From UBA1723 sp045641065 (lineage in GTDB: Bacteria > Bacteroidota > Bacteroidia > Bacteroidales > Paludibacteraceae): a stretch of DNA of 40,325 nt. Positions 23,679 through 32,933 of the stretch are shown here, piece after piece; position 1 is the stretch's first letter, and the number at the start of each line of letters is the position of its first letter. The translations under genes and the position numbers were made by a program. Below the pieces are notes generated by a model. That model did not search any database and had not been told where the DNA came from. It was given only the letters and a program-made list of their open reading frames with translations. Where the stretch lies: contig JAZUGF010000104.1 of the NCBI GenBank assembly GCA_045641065.1, positions 1-40,325 on the forward strand, in the 5' to 3' direction.

Positions 23679-25664
23679 TTACAACGAATACACTATTGTA
23701 ACCCTCACCTGTGTCGATTTGTTCCCTTCGATAATTTCGTTGGCTTGACTGCCAATTTGTTCTCTTCCATCAGTATAAATCAATTCGCTGTATTTGGCGT
23801 AGAATTGTAGACGAGGCGTGATTTTCCATTGTGCAGTCACTCCGACGTGATGGCCAATTCCGTAAAAGATTGGCATAGAGAAATAGCCTGTTACGTCTTT
23901 CTCTGACAAACTGATTCTATTTTGATAATCAGGTGTGTGAAAAAACGCATAACGAACGGAGATGTTTGCCCTTTTATTGCGACGTGAGAGCGTGAAATCT
24001 TGTGCGGCGACATATCCCCACTTAAATAATAGATTCGTCTCCACGGTCGTTTTATGGCTAAAAACGGTGCGGCTGTCATTCCTATATGTCAGTCTCCAAC
24101 TGTGCATCTCTTTACCAAACACATGTTTGCTATAATCGGTTTGGAATCTTGTATGTTTGCGATACTTTGCTGTTAACTTTTTATTGTATCCCAACCCGAT
24201 ATCCATCGTCACCATACAATCCGATCCTTCACTTGGCTCGCCAACTTGGTATCTCAACCAATCAAATCTATACACGTCGATATAGCCACGCAGATGAATA
24301 TGCGGGTAGGGTAGTAAGTCTGCTCCGAGGAAGACTCCACTCTCATTCTGGTTTCTACTGCTCTCTCCAAACGCATTGGCAAAATCTGCGTTGTATTCGG
24401 GTGTGTAGTAACGCTGAACAACTGAGAATGACATTCTGCTGTTGGCGTGGATGCGTGCATGGTTGACTATGGCAAATCCGTCGTCGGCTGATTTGGCAAA
24501 CTCTCCACACAACTGCACATTCCTCAACTTCACTTTATAATCCACACTCATGTCATAATTGTCTGCTCTGTCTCGTGTGCGGAGAATATTGTAAGGTTGA
24601 GAATTAGGGGTGAGGATGTGATCGTATTTATAGTACAATCCCGTCGCACCAACACTCCATCTTTTCTGCTTCCACTTTATATTTCCACCAAACATGTTCC
24701 TCTCCACATTCTTACGCTTGCTCATTTCAGCATCCGTACGATGATAACCATCAGTTTTGAGACTGTTGATGGAGGTGGAGTCGGATAGAGTGGCGTCTAA
24801 TTTTTGATGTGATCCAAACATGCTGATTTGGATTTTGTCTGAAGGAGATATCATTGTTCCTCCACCTCTGTAATAGCCATATTCCGATGTGGAAGAATGA
24901 CGTGTGATGCCTTCGTAGGAAAGAGCATCACCGTTGGCACAACTTGATTTCCCAAGATTGTATCCTCCAATGACTAATCCTTGTCCGAATGAAACATGAT
25001 AGTCTCCGACGATGATTTTGTCAAATACCTTAATGTTTCGCAATTCCACACTTGCCGACGCATAATCAGCAATTCCGTCGTTGGTGCTGAAGAATCGTTC
25101 TCCAGCGTCATCTTCCATGCTGAAATTCATAAATGCTTTTGTTCCAGCCTGCACTTTCAGTTTGATATAACTTTGCCATGGATTGCCTAGATACGGATTT
25201 TTAGCCTCCTTTTTATATCCAGATTTATCAGGATAGATTCGTCCTGCGAACGACGTAAGTGTCGCATGGATTTGGTTGAAACTGTCGTCTCGCTTCGTGC
25301 TATCACAATCTCTAATATAGGCATACTGCTTAAGGAAATCCAATTCCACAGCACTGATTCCGTCACAATTCTTCAATTCATAAATTGAATAAAAGCGACG
25401 GTACAATTCTCGATGACGCAGAATGCCTTCGATACAACTCTGCCCAAGCATCGGTATCTTTTTCAGAAATGTCTCATCCACGGTGTTCAATTCTATTCCG
25501 TGAGCCAACAATTCTGTCAATTCATCTGCCATCTGCTCCACATCTACAAATGTCTCATCGTCCACATTTTCCAACTGTTCCATATAGTTTTCAATGAGGC
25601 TTTCTTCGTTGGCAAATAAGACAGACTTAAACAATAACAACAATATAACCAGACTATTTCGCAT
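23679..25664 (-). CDS. helix-hairpin-helix and outer-membrane beta-barrel protein
   Basis: A 661-residue exported protein with signal peptide (~1-18). Residues ~55-115 carry ComEA-type helix-hairpin-helix units: ELNTVDETFLKKIPMLGQ, IEGILRHRELYRRFYSIYEL and a second GISAVELDFLKQY unit. The remaining ~540 residues alternate hydrophobic and polar strands and end in VRVTIVYSL, as in outer-membrane barrels. Proteins of this build are conserved in Bacteroidota without a proven role; binding of DNA at the surface or in the periplasm, as in competence, is inference. Its start overlaps the previous gene's stop by 11 bases, so it is co-transcribed with the PorV/PorQ-like gene. Confidence 0.78.
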   Translation of the reverse strand: MRNSLVILLLLFKSVLFANEESLIENYMEQLENVDDETFVDVEQMADELTELLAHGIELNTVDETFLKKIPMLGQSCIEGILRHRELYRRFYSIYELKNCDGISAVELDFLKQYAYIRDCDSTKRDDSFNQIHATLTSFAGRIYPDKSGYKKEAKNPYLGNPWQSYIKLKVQAGTKAFMNFSMEDDAGERFFSTNDGIADYASASVELRNIKVFDKIIVGDYHVSFGQGLVIGGYNLGKSSCANGDALSYEGITRHSSTSEYGYYRGGGTMISPSDKIQISMFGSHQKLDATLSDSTSINSLKTDGYHRTDAEMSKRKNVERNMFGGNIKWKQKRWSVGATGLYYKYDHILTPNSQPYNILRTRDRADNYDMSVDYKVKLRNVQLCGEFAKSADDGFAIVNHARIHANSRMSFSVVQRYYTPEYNADFANAFGESSRNQNESGVFLGADLLPYPHIHLRGYIDVYRFDWLRYQVGEPSEGSDCMVTMDIGLGYNKKLTAKYRKHTRFQTDYSKHVFGKEMHSWRLTYRNDSRTVFSHKTTVETNLLFKWGYVAAQDFTLSRRNKRANISVRYAFFHTPDYQNRISLSEKDVTGYFSMPIFYGIGHHVGVTAQWKITPRLQFYAKYSELIYTDGREQIGSQANEIIEGNKSTQVRVTIVYSL

Positions 25665-26451
25665 CTCTTTTCTTGTTCTGTATTTTCCACTTCAATCCTA
25701 TTGACATGCTTGTCCCAAGTGTGTTGCAATAATCGGCCTCACACGAAAAATTGAAGCAGTCAATGTCTAATCCTATTCCTGCTGACGGGCGTATCGGCTT
25801 CACACTTGCACCACAACGTAGGCTGACCTTCTCTACATCGTAGCTGAATCCCATTCTTCCAACGAATTGTTTGTTTTCCATTCCAATCTCTGTTGCCCAA
25901 TTGACATAAGTATTAATGGTGAGATTGTAGGCTGCAAAAACTGAATAGAAGAATTTAGAGTTGTCAATGACATAAGCTTTTCTACCTATTTCACTATAGA
26001 ATGCCAACATATTATCTTCCGCAAAATAGCAGTAGAATCCCGGCACAATTTTGAATCCTGACATATTCTCTTCAGCCCCGACGTGGTGGTGGAGCAAGTA
26101 TGCGGCTGAGAGGCCTGCACTCATGCGTGGAGTGAACATACGAGCCAACGATGCTTTGATGGTTATATCATTGTAGTCGGAATATCCGAATGCCGAGATG
26201 GTATAGCTATGTACTACGTTTGATGCAGGTATAGATGCATGAAGCACCGTCTCTCCTAATTCTGAAAGAAAGAAACTATTGTGGTAACCCAAACTGACTT
26301 CTGTCTGTTCGAGTAACGCTGTGAATGAGCAGTTTGAGTGGAAATCATCGTAAACTGATACTGATCCCATTGATTGTGAGTGTGGACTTTTTTCTTGTGA
26401 AACTGCTACTAATGAAAACAAGAAACACACTGCTACTAAATAATGTTTCAT
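25654..26451 (-). CDS. PorV/PorQ-like outer-membrane barrel protein
   Basis: A 265-residue protein with a signal peptide (~1-18, ending VAVSQ) followed by a SMGSVSVYDD segment and FFLSELGETVLHASIP strands, a pattern found in PorV/PorQ/FadL-type barrels (SMGG..ALAD..SAYWNPA in the long members, here a shortened form). The C-terminus ends in SMSIGLKWKI then a short basic tail. PorV/PorQ proteins are T9SS partners that shuttle or collect cargo; placement within that family is tentative. It is immediately upstream of the HHH-barrel gene and overlaps it by 11 bases, so the two likely form one membrane unit. Confidence 0.6.
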   Translation of the reverse strand: MKHYLVAVCFLFSLVAVSQEKSPHSQSMGSVSVYDDFHSNCSFTALLEQTEVSLGYHNSFFLSELGETVLHASIPASNVVHSYTISAFGYSDYNDITIKASLARMFTPRMSAGLSAAYLLHHHVGAEENMSGFKIVPGFYCYFAEDNMLAFYSEIGRKAYVIDNSKFFYSVFAAYNLTINTYVNWATEIGMENKQFVGRMGFSYDVEKVSLRCGASVKPIRPSAGIGLDIDCFNFSCEADYCNTLGTSMSIGLKWKIQNKKRDAK

Positions 26452-26489
26452 ATAGTTGCGTTGACTAACAAACGCATTTGATTAAAAGA

Positions 26490-26518
26490 GTAGAGATGCA
26501 CATTCATCACATCTCTAC
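26490..26518 (-). terminator. hairpin after the Rpn relic
   Basis: GTAGAGATG and CATCTCTAC form a 9-bp stem around an 11-base loop. On the minus strand a short TCTTTT follows. Weak T-run; it could end transcripts from the relic. Confidence 0.5.
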
Positions 26519-26549
26519 CAAATTTATTGTGCGAATTAGCGAAATATTC

Positions 26550-27038
26550 TTATTGAGAAATCATGGCTTTGATATCTTCTTCCGAAATGTTAAGACGCTT
26601 TGAAATTTCAGAGATTGTTATGCCTCCATCAACCAACATTTTTTTTGAAAGTGTACAACCACATGTCCTTCATTGTGATGTTGCTCGCATCCAACTTGAA
26701 CTTTGGCAAAGATAAGAAAACATTTTCGATGTCTGTCCCAAAATATCTTTCCTGTCTTCACGTTGCATTCTGCTGTGCATGTCACAGCATCGTCGATATC
26801 CGATATGCTTTCTCCAAGAATGAAGATTCCGATAATTCTGGAGATGTCTTCCTTCATGTCTTCCCATACCAAACCTTTCTTGATTTTCGAGTCCATAAGT
26901 TTGTAGACGTAGAAATTCGCTCGTGTCTTGAAAAACTTCTAAAATTGCATTTAGAAAGGATCTCATAACAATTGGGTCCGACATACAGTATTTGAACCCG
27001 AAGTCACATCGTAAGTCGATGTATTTTCCAACTTTCAT
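26550..27038 (-). pseudogene. decayed Rpn/PD-(D/E)XK nuclease-family transposase
   Basis: Pieces of one Rpn-family protein lie in order on the minus strand but in several frames. From 27038 the frame reads KVGKYIDLRCDFGFK and SFLNAIL, the normal N-terminus. After ~26945 the frame shifts and reads KFFKTRANFYVYKLMDSKIK, then WEDMKEDI and FWDRHRK. Near 26705 a third frame gives LPKFKLDASNITMKDMW. Near 26640 a fourth ends MLVDGGITISEIS...NISEEDIKAMISQ, the usual C-terminus. Only ~163 codons remain of about 290-300. The segment between FLNAIL and KFFKTRANF, which would carry the D...ExQ active site, is missing entirely. A TATCTTTG box stands upstream. The gene is therefore a relic with no nuclease activity. 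Confidence 0.85.
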
Positions 27039-27109
27039 TTTTTAGTTACTGATTAAAATTTGTACTAGTTTGTATAATCCGAATTGACTAAACCAAACAT
27101 TTTCAGACG

Positions 27110-27117
27110 CAAAGATA
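27110..27117 (-). promoter_or_regulatory. -7 promoter box upstream of the Rpn relic
   Basis: Minus-strand TATCTTTG, about 72 bases before the old ATG. The promoter seems intact although the gene is broken. No -33 element at the right distance. Confidence 0.5.
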
Positions 27118-27160
27118 ATCAAACTTTTGTAAATGCCATTACATGCTGATTTATAAAAAT

Positions 27161-27194
27161 AACGCCACCACTGAAATTAAACAGCGGTGGCGTT
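27161..27194 (-). terminator. terminator of the 217-residue outer-membrane protein gene
   Basis: AACGCCACC.CTG and CAG.GGTGGCGTT pair over 12 bp with one mismatch; on the minus strand the stem is followed by ATTTTTATAA. It lies 25 bases beyond the stop at 27219. Confidence 0.85.
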
Positions 27195-27218
27195 TAGCTT
27201 TATCTCTTTTGTGAGATA

Positions 27219-27872
27219 CTATTTCAATTTGAAAGTGATTCCGCCTTGTGCGTAAGGAAGACCATTTCCAGAGTCTACACCAAATTCAGCTTTGAATCCG
27301 AATGAACTTCCAACAAAGAATCTTGCACCAAGGAATGGTCCGAAGCAGAACTTGTTGCGAGATGGATTGTCTCCATAATAGCTATGGTAGTCAAGACCAT
27401 CAACGTAGTTCCAAAGCTTCCAGTGTCCACCCATTAGTAAACCTCCATAAAGATCAATGCGGTCTGTTGGATCAAAATGGAATGCACCACGGAATGCGAT
27501 AAAGATGTTGTGCATCTCAGCATCGTAGTATAGGTTAGTAGTGTAGTGGTGTCCACGATAGTCATATCCATGGTCTGCACCCCAAACATCGTATAGGTAG
27601 TAACTTGCTATACCTCCCAATGAAATTGCACATTTGCTTCCTACGCTAGCAATACCTCCGTCAATACATAGCGATAGAGGTGGAATCATTACTTTTCTGA
27701 AATCAGTTTCAGAATGAGTAGGAGCACCCACTGTGATGTCCATTGCCAAACTGCCTTCTGAGAATGCTGAACCACTGCTTTTCTTTTTACTGTTGCCTCC
27801 TTTTGCAGGAGCTGCAAGAGCAAGTGATGCGCACAAAAGGCCACAAGTTACTGTTAATAGTTTTCTCATCAT
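27219..27872 (-). CDS. outer-membrane beta-barrel protein, unknown function
   Basis: A 217-residue exported protein. Residues 1-22 form a signal peptide (ALAAPAK). A lysine/serine-rich linker follows (GNSKKKSSGS). The rest is a small barrel with aromatic-ended strands such as IFIAFRGAFHF, LYGGLLMGGHW and a final GGITFKLK, and a His/Tyr/Gly-rich loop (HGYDYRGHHY). No specific family recognised. Two adjacent ATGs (27872, 27869) are equivalent starts. Single gene with own terminator. An ATG-proximal TACTTTTTG with one base too many lies upstream and is only a weak promoter candidate. Confidence 0.7.
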   Translation of the reverse strand: MMRKLLTVTCGLLCASLALAAPAKGGNSKKKSSGSAFSEGSLAMDITVGAPTHSETDFRKVMIPPLSLCIDGGIASVGSKCAISLGGIASYYLYDVWGADHGYDYRGHHYTTNLYYDAEMHNIFIAFRGAFHFDPTDRIDLYGGLLMGGHWKLWNYVDGLDYHSYYGDNPSRNKFCFGPFLGARFFVGSSFGFKAEFGVDSGNGLPYAQGGITFKLK

Positions 27873-27937
27873 TTTTTATACTTTCACTCTAACAACCGCA
27901 AAAAGTATGCCAGAGCGGAATCTTTATTTTGTAGACG

Positions 27938-29116
27938 TTATACTTTTCTGCAAATTGTTAATAAATGGTTGTCTTTTTCATCTGTGGTGGCAATGATGTA
28001 TTTGTCACCTCCATCTTTTATTCCAAGTTTTTTTCTCAATTCATCAGCCTGCAACGGGAAATTTCTGCATGTGATATTGGCTCGTGTGATGCCTGCTAGA
28101 TTCTCCTTCAACTCTTTCTTGTTCATTGAGAAAATCTTCTCCACTTCAAAGCGTCTGCCTGGAAAATCCTCACATAATTCATCCGACGTGAACAGATGGC
28201 TGAATGGTGCGATTTTCTTGACTTTCTCAGAAGCTAAACTGTCGCTGATATTGGCTTTAAGAATTGCGACGTTGGGCTCGTAGAGATAGGTTAGGGGAGT
28301 GCTGTATTCTGAGCATCCAGTTGGTGTTGCGGATGTTGATTCCAACAATTCCGTCTTCCCATCAGCTTTGATATTTGCCGCTACTATTTTTTTGAACTCC
28401 GCATCTTTCTTGCAGATGAACAGCAATTCTTTGCACTCGTTGTCTACTGCCACAACATGTATCTCTTCCACACATCCTAAATCTCTGACTGCGGACTTGA
28501 TGTCGAGCATAGGTGATAGTTTTAGCATCAGACGATCGCATTTGTTAAGCAATGTCTCTTTGAGTGCCACCACATCTGGTTCACAATCCTTAATCTCAAC
28601 TGTCTTCTTGCCGTTTTTGTCGCGGCGGGCAGGATCAAGAAAAATCAAATCATAATGCGACGTGGATGCATTTATCAGTTCAATGCCGTCTGCATTAGTG
28701 GTGGATATATTTGTCGCACCAAGAGATTTGAAATTATGGGATGCGATTTTGCAAAGATCCGCATTTCGCTCCACATATTGTGCATTTTTGAAATTGCGTG
28801 AGATGAAGTAGAAATCAACGCCAAATCCGGATGTCAAATCTATCATGGAATCACCGTCGCCAGCAATGGATTGCTTGTAAAGAGCAGTTTTCTCGGAAGA
28901 ACATTGCTCCATAGAAAGCTTGACTGGATATACTATGCTCTCTGCATTAGCAAACGTAGGCAATTTGGATTTTGCAATCTGCCTGCCTTCTATCTGCTGT
29001 AGTGCTGCACGGATGGCAATCTCTTTATTGGAAAATTTCAATGCCAACTTAGCCACGTCATCATCTTGATGAGCGGCTATAAACGTTAACGTGTCGGCAG
29101 AGAAAAAGTCTTGCAT
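27938..29116 (-). CDS. PG_1098-like class I SAM-dependent methyltransferase
   Basis: A 392-residue methyltransferase of the PG_1098 family with THUMP-like C-terminus. The SAM-binding region is visible: SMIDLTSGFGVDFYFIS (motif I), a YVERNADLC acidic position for the ribose and the catalytic DLIFLDPARRDKNGK (an NPPY-like DPAR motif). The C-terminal ~110 residues (PLTYLYEPN onward, with ANITCRNFP) form the THUMP-like and ferredoxin-like part. The likely target is RNA, judged from the fold only. It lies 17 bases after the purU stop on the same strand, so the two are probably co-transcribed. Confidence 0.88.
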   Translation of the reverse strand: MQDFFSADTLTFIAAHQDDDVAKLALKFSNKEIAIRAALQQIEGRQIAKSKLPTFANAESIVYPVKLSMEQCSSEKTALYKQSIAGDGDSMIDLTSGFGVDFYFISRNFKNAQYVERNADLCKIASHNFKSLGATNISTTNADGIELINASTSHYDLIFLDPARRDKNGKKTVEIKDCEPDVVALKETLLNKCDRLMLKLSPMLDIKSAVRDLGCVEEIHVVAVDNECKELLFICKKDAEFKKIVAANIKADGKTELLESTSATPTGCSEYSTPLTYLYEPNVAILKANISDSLASEKVKKIAPFSHLFTSDELCEDFPGRRFEVEKIFSMNKKELKENLAGITRANITCRNFPLQADELRKKLGIKDGGDKYIIATTDEKDNHLLTICRKV

Positions 29117-29133
29117 TTCAGATATGGAATGGA

Positions 29134-30000
29134 TTACGAGAATACGACAGTCTTGTTCTTGTAAACCAAAACCTTTCTGTCGATGTGCTTCTCAACTGCG
29201 CGTGAAAGCACGATCTTCTCCAAATCCTCACCCTTGTGGATGAAACTCTTCACTGAATCCTTGTGAGTGACGCGTGCAACATCCTGCTCAATGATTGGAC
29301 CAGCGTCAAGCTCTGTTGTGACGTAGTGTGAAGTTGCACCGATAATCTTCACTCCTCTCTCGAATGCCTGGTGGTATGGTTTAGCACCAACGAATGCTGG
29401 CAAGAATGAGTGGTGGATATTGATGATTTTGTTAGGATATGAGTTGATCATGTTCTCACTGATGATCTGCATGTATCTTGCAAGCACGATGAAGTCAATC
29501 TTGTTTTCAGCAAGAAGTTCCATCTCTGCTTTCTCAATCTCAGCCTTGTTCTCCTTAGTTACACTGAACACATGATATGGAATGCCGAATTTTTCGCCAA
29601 CCCAAGCCAAGTCAGGGTGGTTGGACACGATCAAAGGAATGTCTACATTAAGTTCACCTGCTGAATAGCGAGCAAGAATGTCGAATAGACAGTGAGACAT
29701 CTTAGATACGAATATTGCCATACGAGGCTTCACATCTGAGAAATACAGATTGAACTGCATGTCGTAGCGTGAACCGAACAAAGTAGAGAAATATTCGTGA
29801 AGTTTCTCGCGTGGAATAAGGAAGTTAGTCAAATCCCACTCAATACGAGTGAAGAAAGTGTTCTGCTGATAATCCACATGCTGGTCAAGGTATACGATGT
29901 TTCCCTTGTTGACATTTATGAAGTTAGTCACAGCAGCCAAGATACCCTCCTGGTCAGGACAGTGGATAAGTAGTATCGCAGTGTTGCTTTTCTGTTCCAT
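29134..30000 (-). CDS. purU: formyltetrahydrofolate deformylase
   Basis: A 288-residue PurU that hydrolyses 10-formyl-tetrahydrofolate to formate and tetrahydrofolate, balancing one-carbon units. The N-terminal ~80 residues are an ACT domain (LLIHCPDQEGILAAVTNF). The catalytic half has the formyltransferase triad: Asn/His in INIHHSFLPAF and Asp in TSHYVTTELDAGPII. I set the start at ATG 30000 because a TATTTTTG promoter box with TTG 20 bases upstream sits at 30025-30055, so the TTG-initiated extension to 30027 would begin inside the promoter. Length is then normal for the family. Confidence 0.96.
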   Translation of the reverse strand: MEQKSNTAILLIHCPDQEGILAAVTNFINVNKGNIVYLDQHVDYQQNTFFTRIEWDLTNFLIPREKLHEYFSTLFGSRYDMQFNLYFSDVKPRMAIFVSKMSHCLFDILARYSAGELNVDIPLIVSNHPDLAWVGEKFGIPYHVFSVTKENKAEIEKAEMELLAENKIDFIVLARYMQIISENMINSYPNKIINIHHSFLPAFVGAKPYHQAFERGVKIIGATSHYVTTELDAGPIIEQDVARVTHKDSVKSFIHKGEDLEKIVLSRAVEKHIDRKVLVYKNKTVVFS

Positions 30001-30024
30001 ATCAATAATTTTCGTTTTATGATG

Positions 30025-30055
30025 CAAAAATAATATTTGTGACGGTGATATGCAA
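30025..30055 (-). promoter_or_regulatory. promoter of purU
   Basis: Minus strand: TTG (30055-30053), 20 bases, then TATTTTTG (30032-30025). This matches both halves of the Bacteroidota consensus. Start expected near 30018. Confidence 0.75.
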
Positions 30056-30097
30056 TTATAAATGCTAAATGAGAAAAGTTAAATGCTGAATGAGTGA

Positions 30098-30135
30098 AAA
30101 AAAACAAAAGGAACGCTTATTAGGCGTTCCTTTTT
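30098..30135 (-). terminator. terminator of the type-B T9SS cargo gene
   Basis: GGAACGC (30110-30116) and GCGTTCC (30124-30130), extended by four A-T pairs, make an 11-bp stem. On the minus strand it is followed by TTTTGTTTTTTTT. It lies 23 bases after the stop at 30158. Confidence 0.9.
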
Positions 30136-30157
30136 GTCTCATTTTATGATAAGTTAT

Positions 30158-32890
30158 TTATCTCATCAAAGTGAAATGTCCGAAGTAAACTTTATCGATT
30201 TCTTCGATGTCAATTTCATACCAGTAATCTGTTGCTGGCATCTTGTTGCCATTGTATGTTCCATCCCAACCAACTTCAAACTCTTCACCTTTAGCAGAAT
30301 AGATCAATTTTCCGAATCTGTCGTAGACTCTGACAATTGAGTTTGGATAAACATCAATGTCCTTGATCTTCCAGTAATCATTCTCGCCATCTCCATTAGG
30401 AGTGAAGAATACATCAGGTATTGGCTGAGTTGCTTCTATGCTAAGTTCCTGCTCAGCTGTACAACCTGTGCTGTCGCGAACCTGAAGAATGTGTTTGCCA
30501 TATGGTAAGTGGTCTTGTGAACCATAGTTGTCGTTCAATTCTCCTAGGTCTTTAGTGCCTAAGTACATGTGGTATGGCATTGTTCCACCAGCCACTGTAT
30601 ATTCAACGGTGCGATTGTCTGGATTTACTGAATCCACAACTAATACAGGCATTGGGTTGACTTTTAGTGGCTGAGACACTGAAGTGTGACAACCCTTTGC
30701 GTCTCCATCTATATCTGCAGGTAGTTTCAAGTCTGCAAAAATAGTGTAAGTAGTGCTCTCGTGCAACAATACCACTGGTTTCAATGTGTTTTGTGGTACC
30801 TCAGGCTCCCAATGGTATGACAAGTCTTTGGCCAATGAATTTCCATCTGGATCTGTTGCATCCAATGATGCTTTCATGCTCAAAGGCAAACCTTCACAAA
30901 CTTCAGTTTGGTCGTTGAACATTCTTAGCTTCAATGAGACCTCTACAACTTTTACTGTCCACTTGATGTCTTTCTGACATCCTGCCTCAGTCTCTTCGTG
31001 AAGTATTACATCCCATTTTCCTGGTGTAGTGTATTCTTTTCCGAATAGAATCTGATCTCTACAAATTAGAGTGTCTCCCATATCAATTGTTCCACCATCG
31101 AATACAACTAAGTGTAATTTTGTTGTACTATCGCAACCATTTATTCCAATAGCATGGTCCTCCAAGTCTCCTTCAAATTTTGTGTTGTAAACTTTGTCTC
31201 CAAACTTAAAATTCTCTGATGGACAAACTGCTTTATCTGGTAAGGTTACCACCTGAGGTTCAACAACAAAAGCTTTATGGTGAACAATACTATCACAACC
31301 ATGGATAGTCTTTAATGTCTCTGTTGTTGGTGAATATGAATCTCCTTTACATATAGTATCTGGCAGAGTATACTCATAATTTTCGTGAACAAAGACATAT
31401 TGCTCGTGTTTGCATCCGCCATCTTCGAACTCAATTTTTGTTCCTGGGCCTTCGTTTATTGTGTTCCAAACCTTGTTGACATTATTGTCTGATTTGTATG
31501 TTTGTCCTTGACAAATATGAGCATCGGCATCAGGGATGACAGCACTTACTCTAAGTTTATGCTCCTGAATTGTTCTAGGACAACCGTTAGCGTCTCTTGT
31601 AATAATTGGATCAAGATCAGTTATTCCTGGTGTCGTATAAGTGGAATTCAAACACTCGTCATCGTAAAGTACCTCTGTAAGCTTTTCGTATGGGATCTTT
31701 GTGATCGTAAATACATAGTCGCCATACGCCTCATTTTTCGTAATGACATCTGCAGGTGCTCGCAATGTGTAACCTTCTACAACTTTTGAAGAATCCTGAC
31801 AAATATCAACATCAACCTCGTTGTGTTCTACATTAATAGGAAAATCTTTTTGAATGGCACATAGATTCTCAGTGTTGCCATCGCCGATGTTGCCACTTGC
31901 TGCAATGATAACTCTATATTGACCATTGTCATTGGTTTTATCAAATGAAGCAATATTATAACTTATCTTATTGCCTCTTACAACTGAACCTCCTGCACCA
32001 GATATCTTTTGGTATTTCTCGGTGCTTTCGTCGTATTTGAACCATTGGTATTCAATGTTTGAATTGCCGTCAAAAAATCCGTCAAACTCCGATTGTACAT
32101 ATTCAGCAGTGATTGTGGCTGATTTTTTGTAGTTGTACTTGTTTGGTTCTACGATTGTGATTGACGGCTGCTCCACTGAAATTGTGATGTCATCCAATCC
32201 AAAGTCCCAACCTACTGCAGCCGGATTGATTGCTCTTACAACAAAGTTTACTTCGTTTAGGCCCATTTCAGGTCTCAATCTAAATTCAACAGATTGCTCA
32301 ACCCATTTGATTTTACTTCCGACATTTTTCCACTCGTCACTTAATGTTGAACTTAGGTCTGCTTTTTCTAACACATCTCCATTTGGACCCTCAATTGAGA
32401 GTCGTATGCTGTTAGCAGCTTGGTTATTTCCATCCAACACTGCCATATATGCGTCAAGTCTGAATTTCACATTGCTACATCCTGCTTTCAATAATTTCGC
32501 ATAAAGAATGTCAGTGGAGGTATGACAGTCGAACGCCATGAAATATCCTAATTCATCATTATTGGGATTTGTGTGGTCTCCTCCGGGAAGCCATCGTGGG
32601 GCTGTCATTGATACCTGTCCCCAGTTTGTAAGATTGTATCCTCTTCCTACTTCTGCTTTTTCTGTTGACTTGACAACCATATACATACCAGAAGTATATG
32701 TTCTAGTCCAATCAAACCAAGTCAAGTCACTTTTTACATCAGCTGGTTCTGTTTTTAATATAATAGGATCATTTTGCTCATTTCCGCCAAAATCCTCTTT
32801 TGAAACTTCACGCCATTCGTAAGCATTAACTGTATTTGAAGCTGCTAATGCTGATAGCCCTAATAATATTTTAGTAAAATTCTTCATCAT
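30158..32890 (-). CDS. large surface protein with type-B (gliding-motility) T9SS sorting domain
   Basis: A 910-residue exported protein. Signal peptide ~1-23 (NTVNAYEW). The N-terminal part (~30-235) looks like a jelly-roll domain (LNEVNFVVRAINPAAVGWDFGLDDI). Ig-like and Cys-containing repeats follow: five units open with a C-x-G/x motif (HICQGQTYK, TICKGDSYSP, AVCPSENFKFG, LICRDQILFG) and end with GCDS-type segments. The last ~85 residues are a type-B T9SS sorting domain: FTPNGDGENDYWKI, VRVYDRFGKLIYSA, GWDGTYNGNKMPATDYWY and a final GHFTLMR. It is expected on the cell surface or released, as an adhesin-like cargo. Two adjacent ATGs (32890, 32887). Own promoter box at 32934-32941. Confidence 0.9.
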   Translation of the reverse strand: MMKNFTKILLGLSALAASNTVNAYEWREVSKEDFGGNEQNDPIILKTEPADVKSDLTWFDWTRTYTSGMYMVVKSTEKAEVGRGYNLTNWGQVSMTAPRWLPGGDHTNPNNDELGYFMAFDCHTSTDILYAKLLKAGCSNVKFRLDAYMAVLDGNNQAANSIRLSIEGPNGDVLEKADLSSTLSDEWKNVGSKIKWVEQSVEFRLRPEMGLNEVNFVVRAINPAAVGWDFGLDDITISVEQPSITIVEPNKYNYKKSATITAEYVQSEFDGFFDGNSNIEYQWFKYDESTEKYQKISGAGGSVVRGNKISYNIASFDKTNDNGQYRVIIAASGNIGDGNTENLCAIQKDFPINVEHNEVDVDICQDSSKVVEGYTLRAPADVITKNEAYGDYVFTITKIPYEKLTEVLYDDECLNSTYTTPGITDLDPIITRDANGCPRTIQEHKLRVSAVIPDADAHICQGQTYKSDNNVNKVWNTINEGPGTKIEFEDGGCKHEQYVFVHENYEYTLPDTICKGDSYSPTTETLKTIHGCDSIVHHKAFVVEPQVVTLPDKAVCPSENFKFGDKVYNTKFEGDLEDHAIGINGCDSTTKLHLVVFDGGTIDMGDTLICRDQILFGKEYTTPGKWDVILHEETEAGCQKDIKWTVKVVEVSLKLRMFNDQTEVCEGLPLSMKASLDATDPDGNSLAKDLSYHWEPEVPQNTLKPVVLLHESTTYTIFADLKLPADIDGDAKGCHTSVSQPLKVNPMPVLVVDSVNPDNRTVEYTVAGGTMPYHMYLGTKDLGELNDNYGSQDHLPYGKHILQVRDSTGCTAEQELSIEATQPIPDVFFTPNGDGENDYWKIKDIDVYPNSIVRVYDRFGKLIYSAKGEEFEVGWDGTYNGNKMPATDYWYEIDIEEIDKVYFGHFTLMR

Positions 32891-32933
32891 AATCGAAACC
32901 CTATTATTCTACTATTTCATTTATTCAACATAG

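Noticed and set aside
26670..27038. Intact 122-codon gene
   Set aside because: Only its first ~30 codons match a family; the rest is out of frame relative to conserved Rpn sequence, so it is part of a relic.
27969..28655. Plus-strand reading frames of 104 and 118 codons
   Set aside because: They lie antisense to the well-supported PG_1098-like methyltransferase and have no family content.
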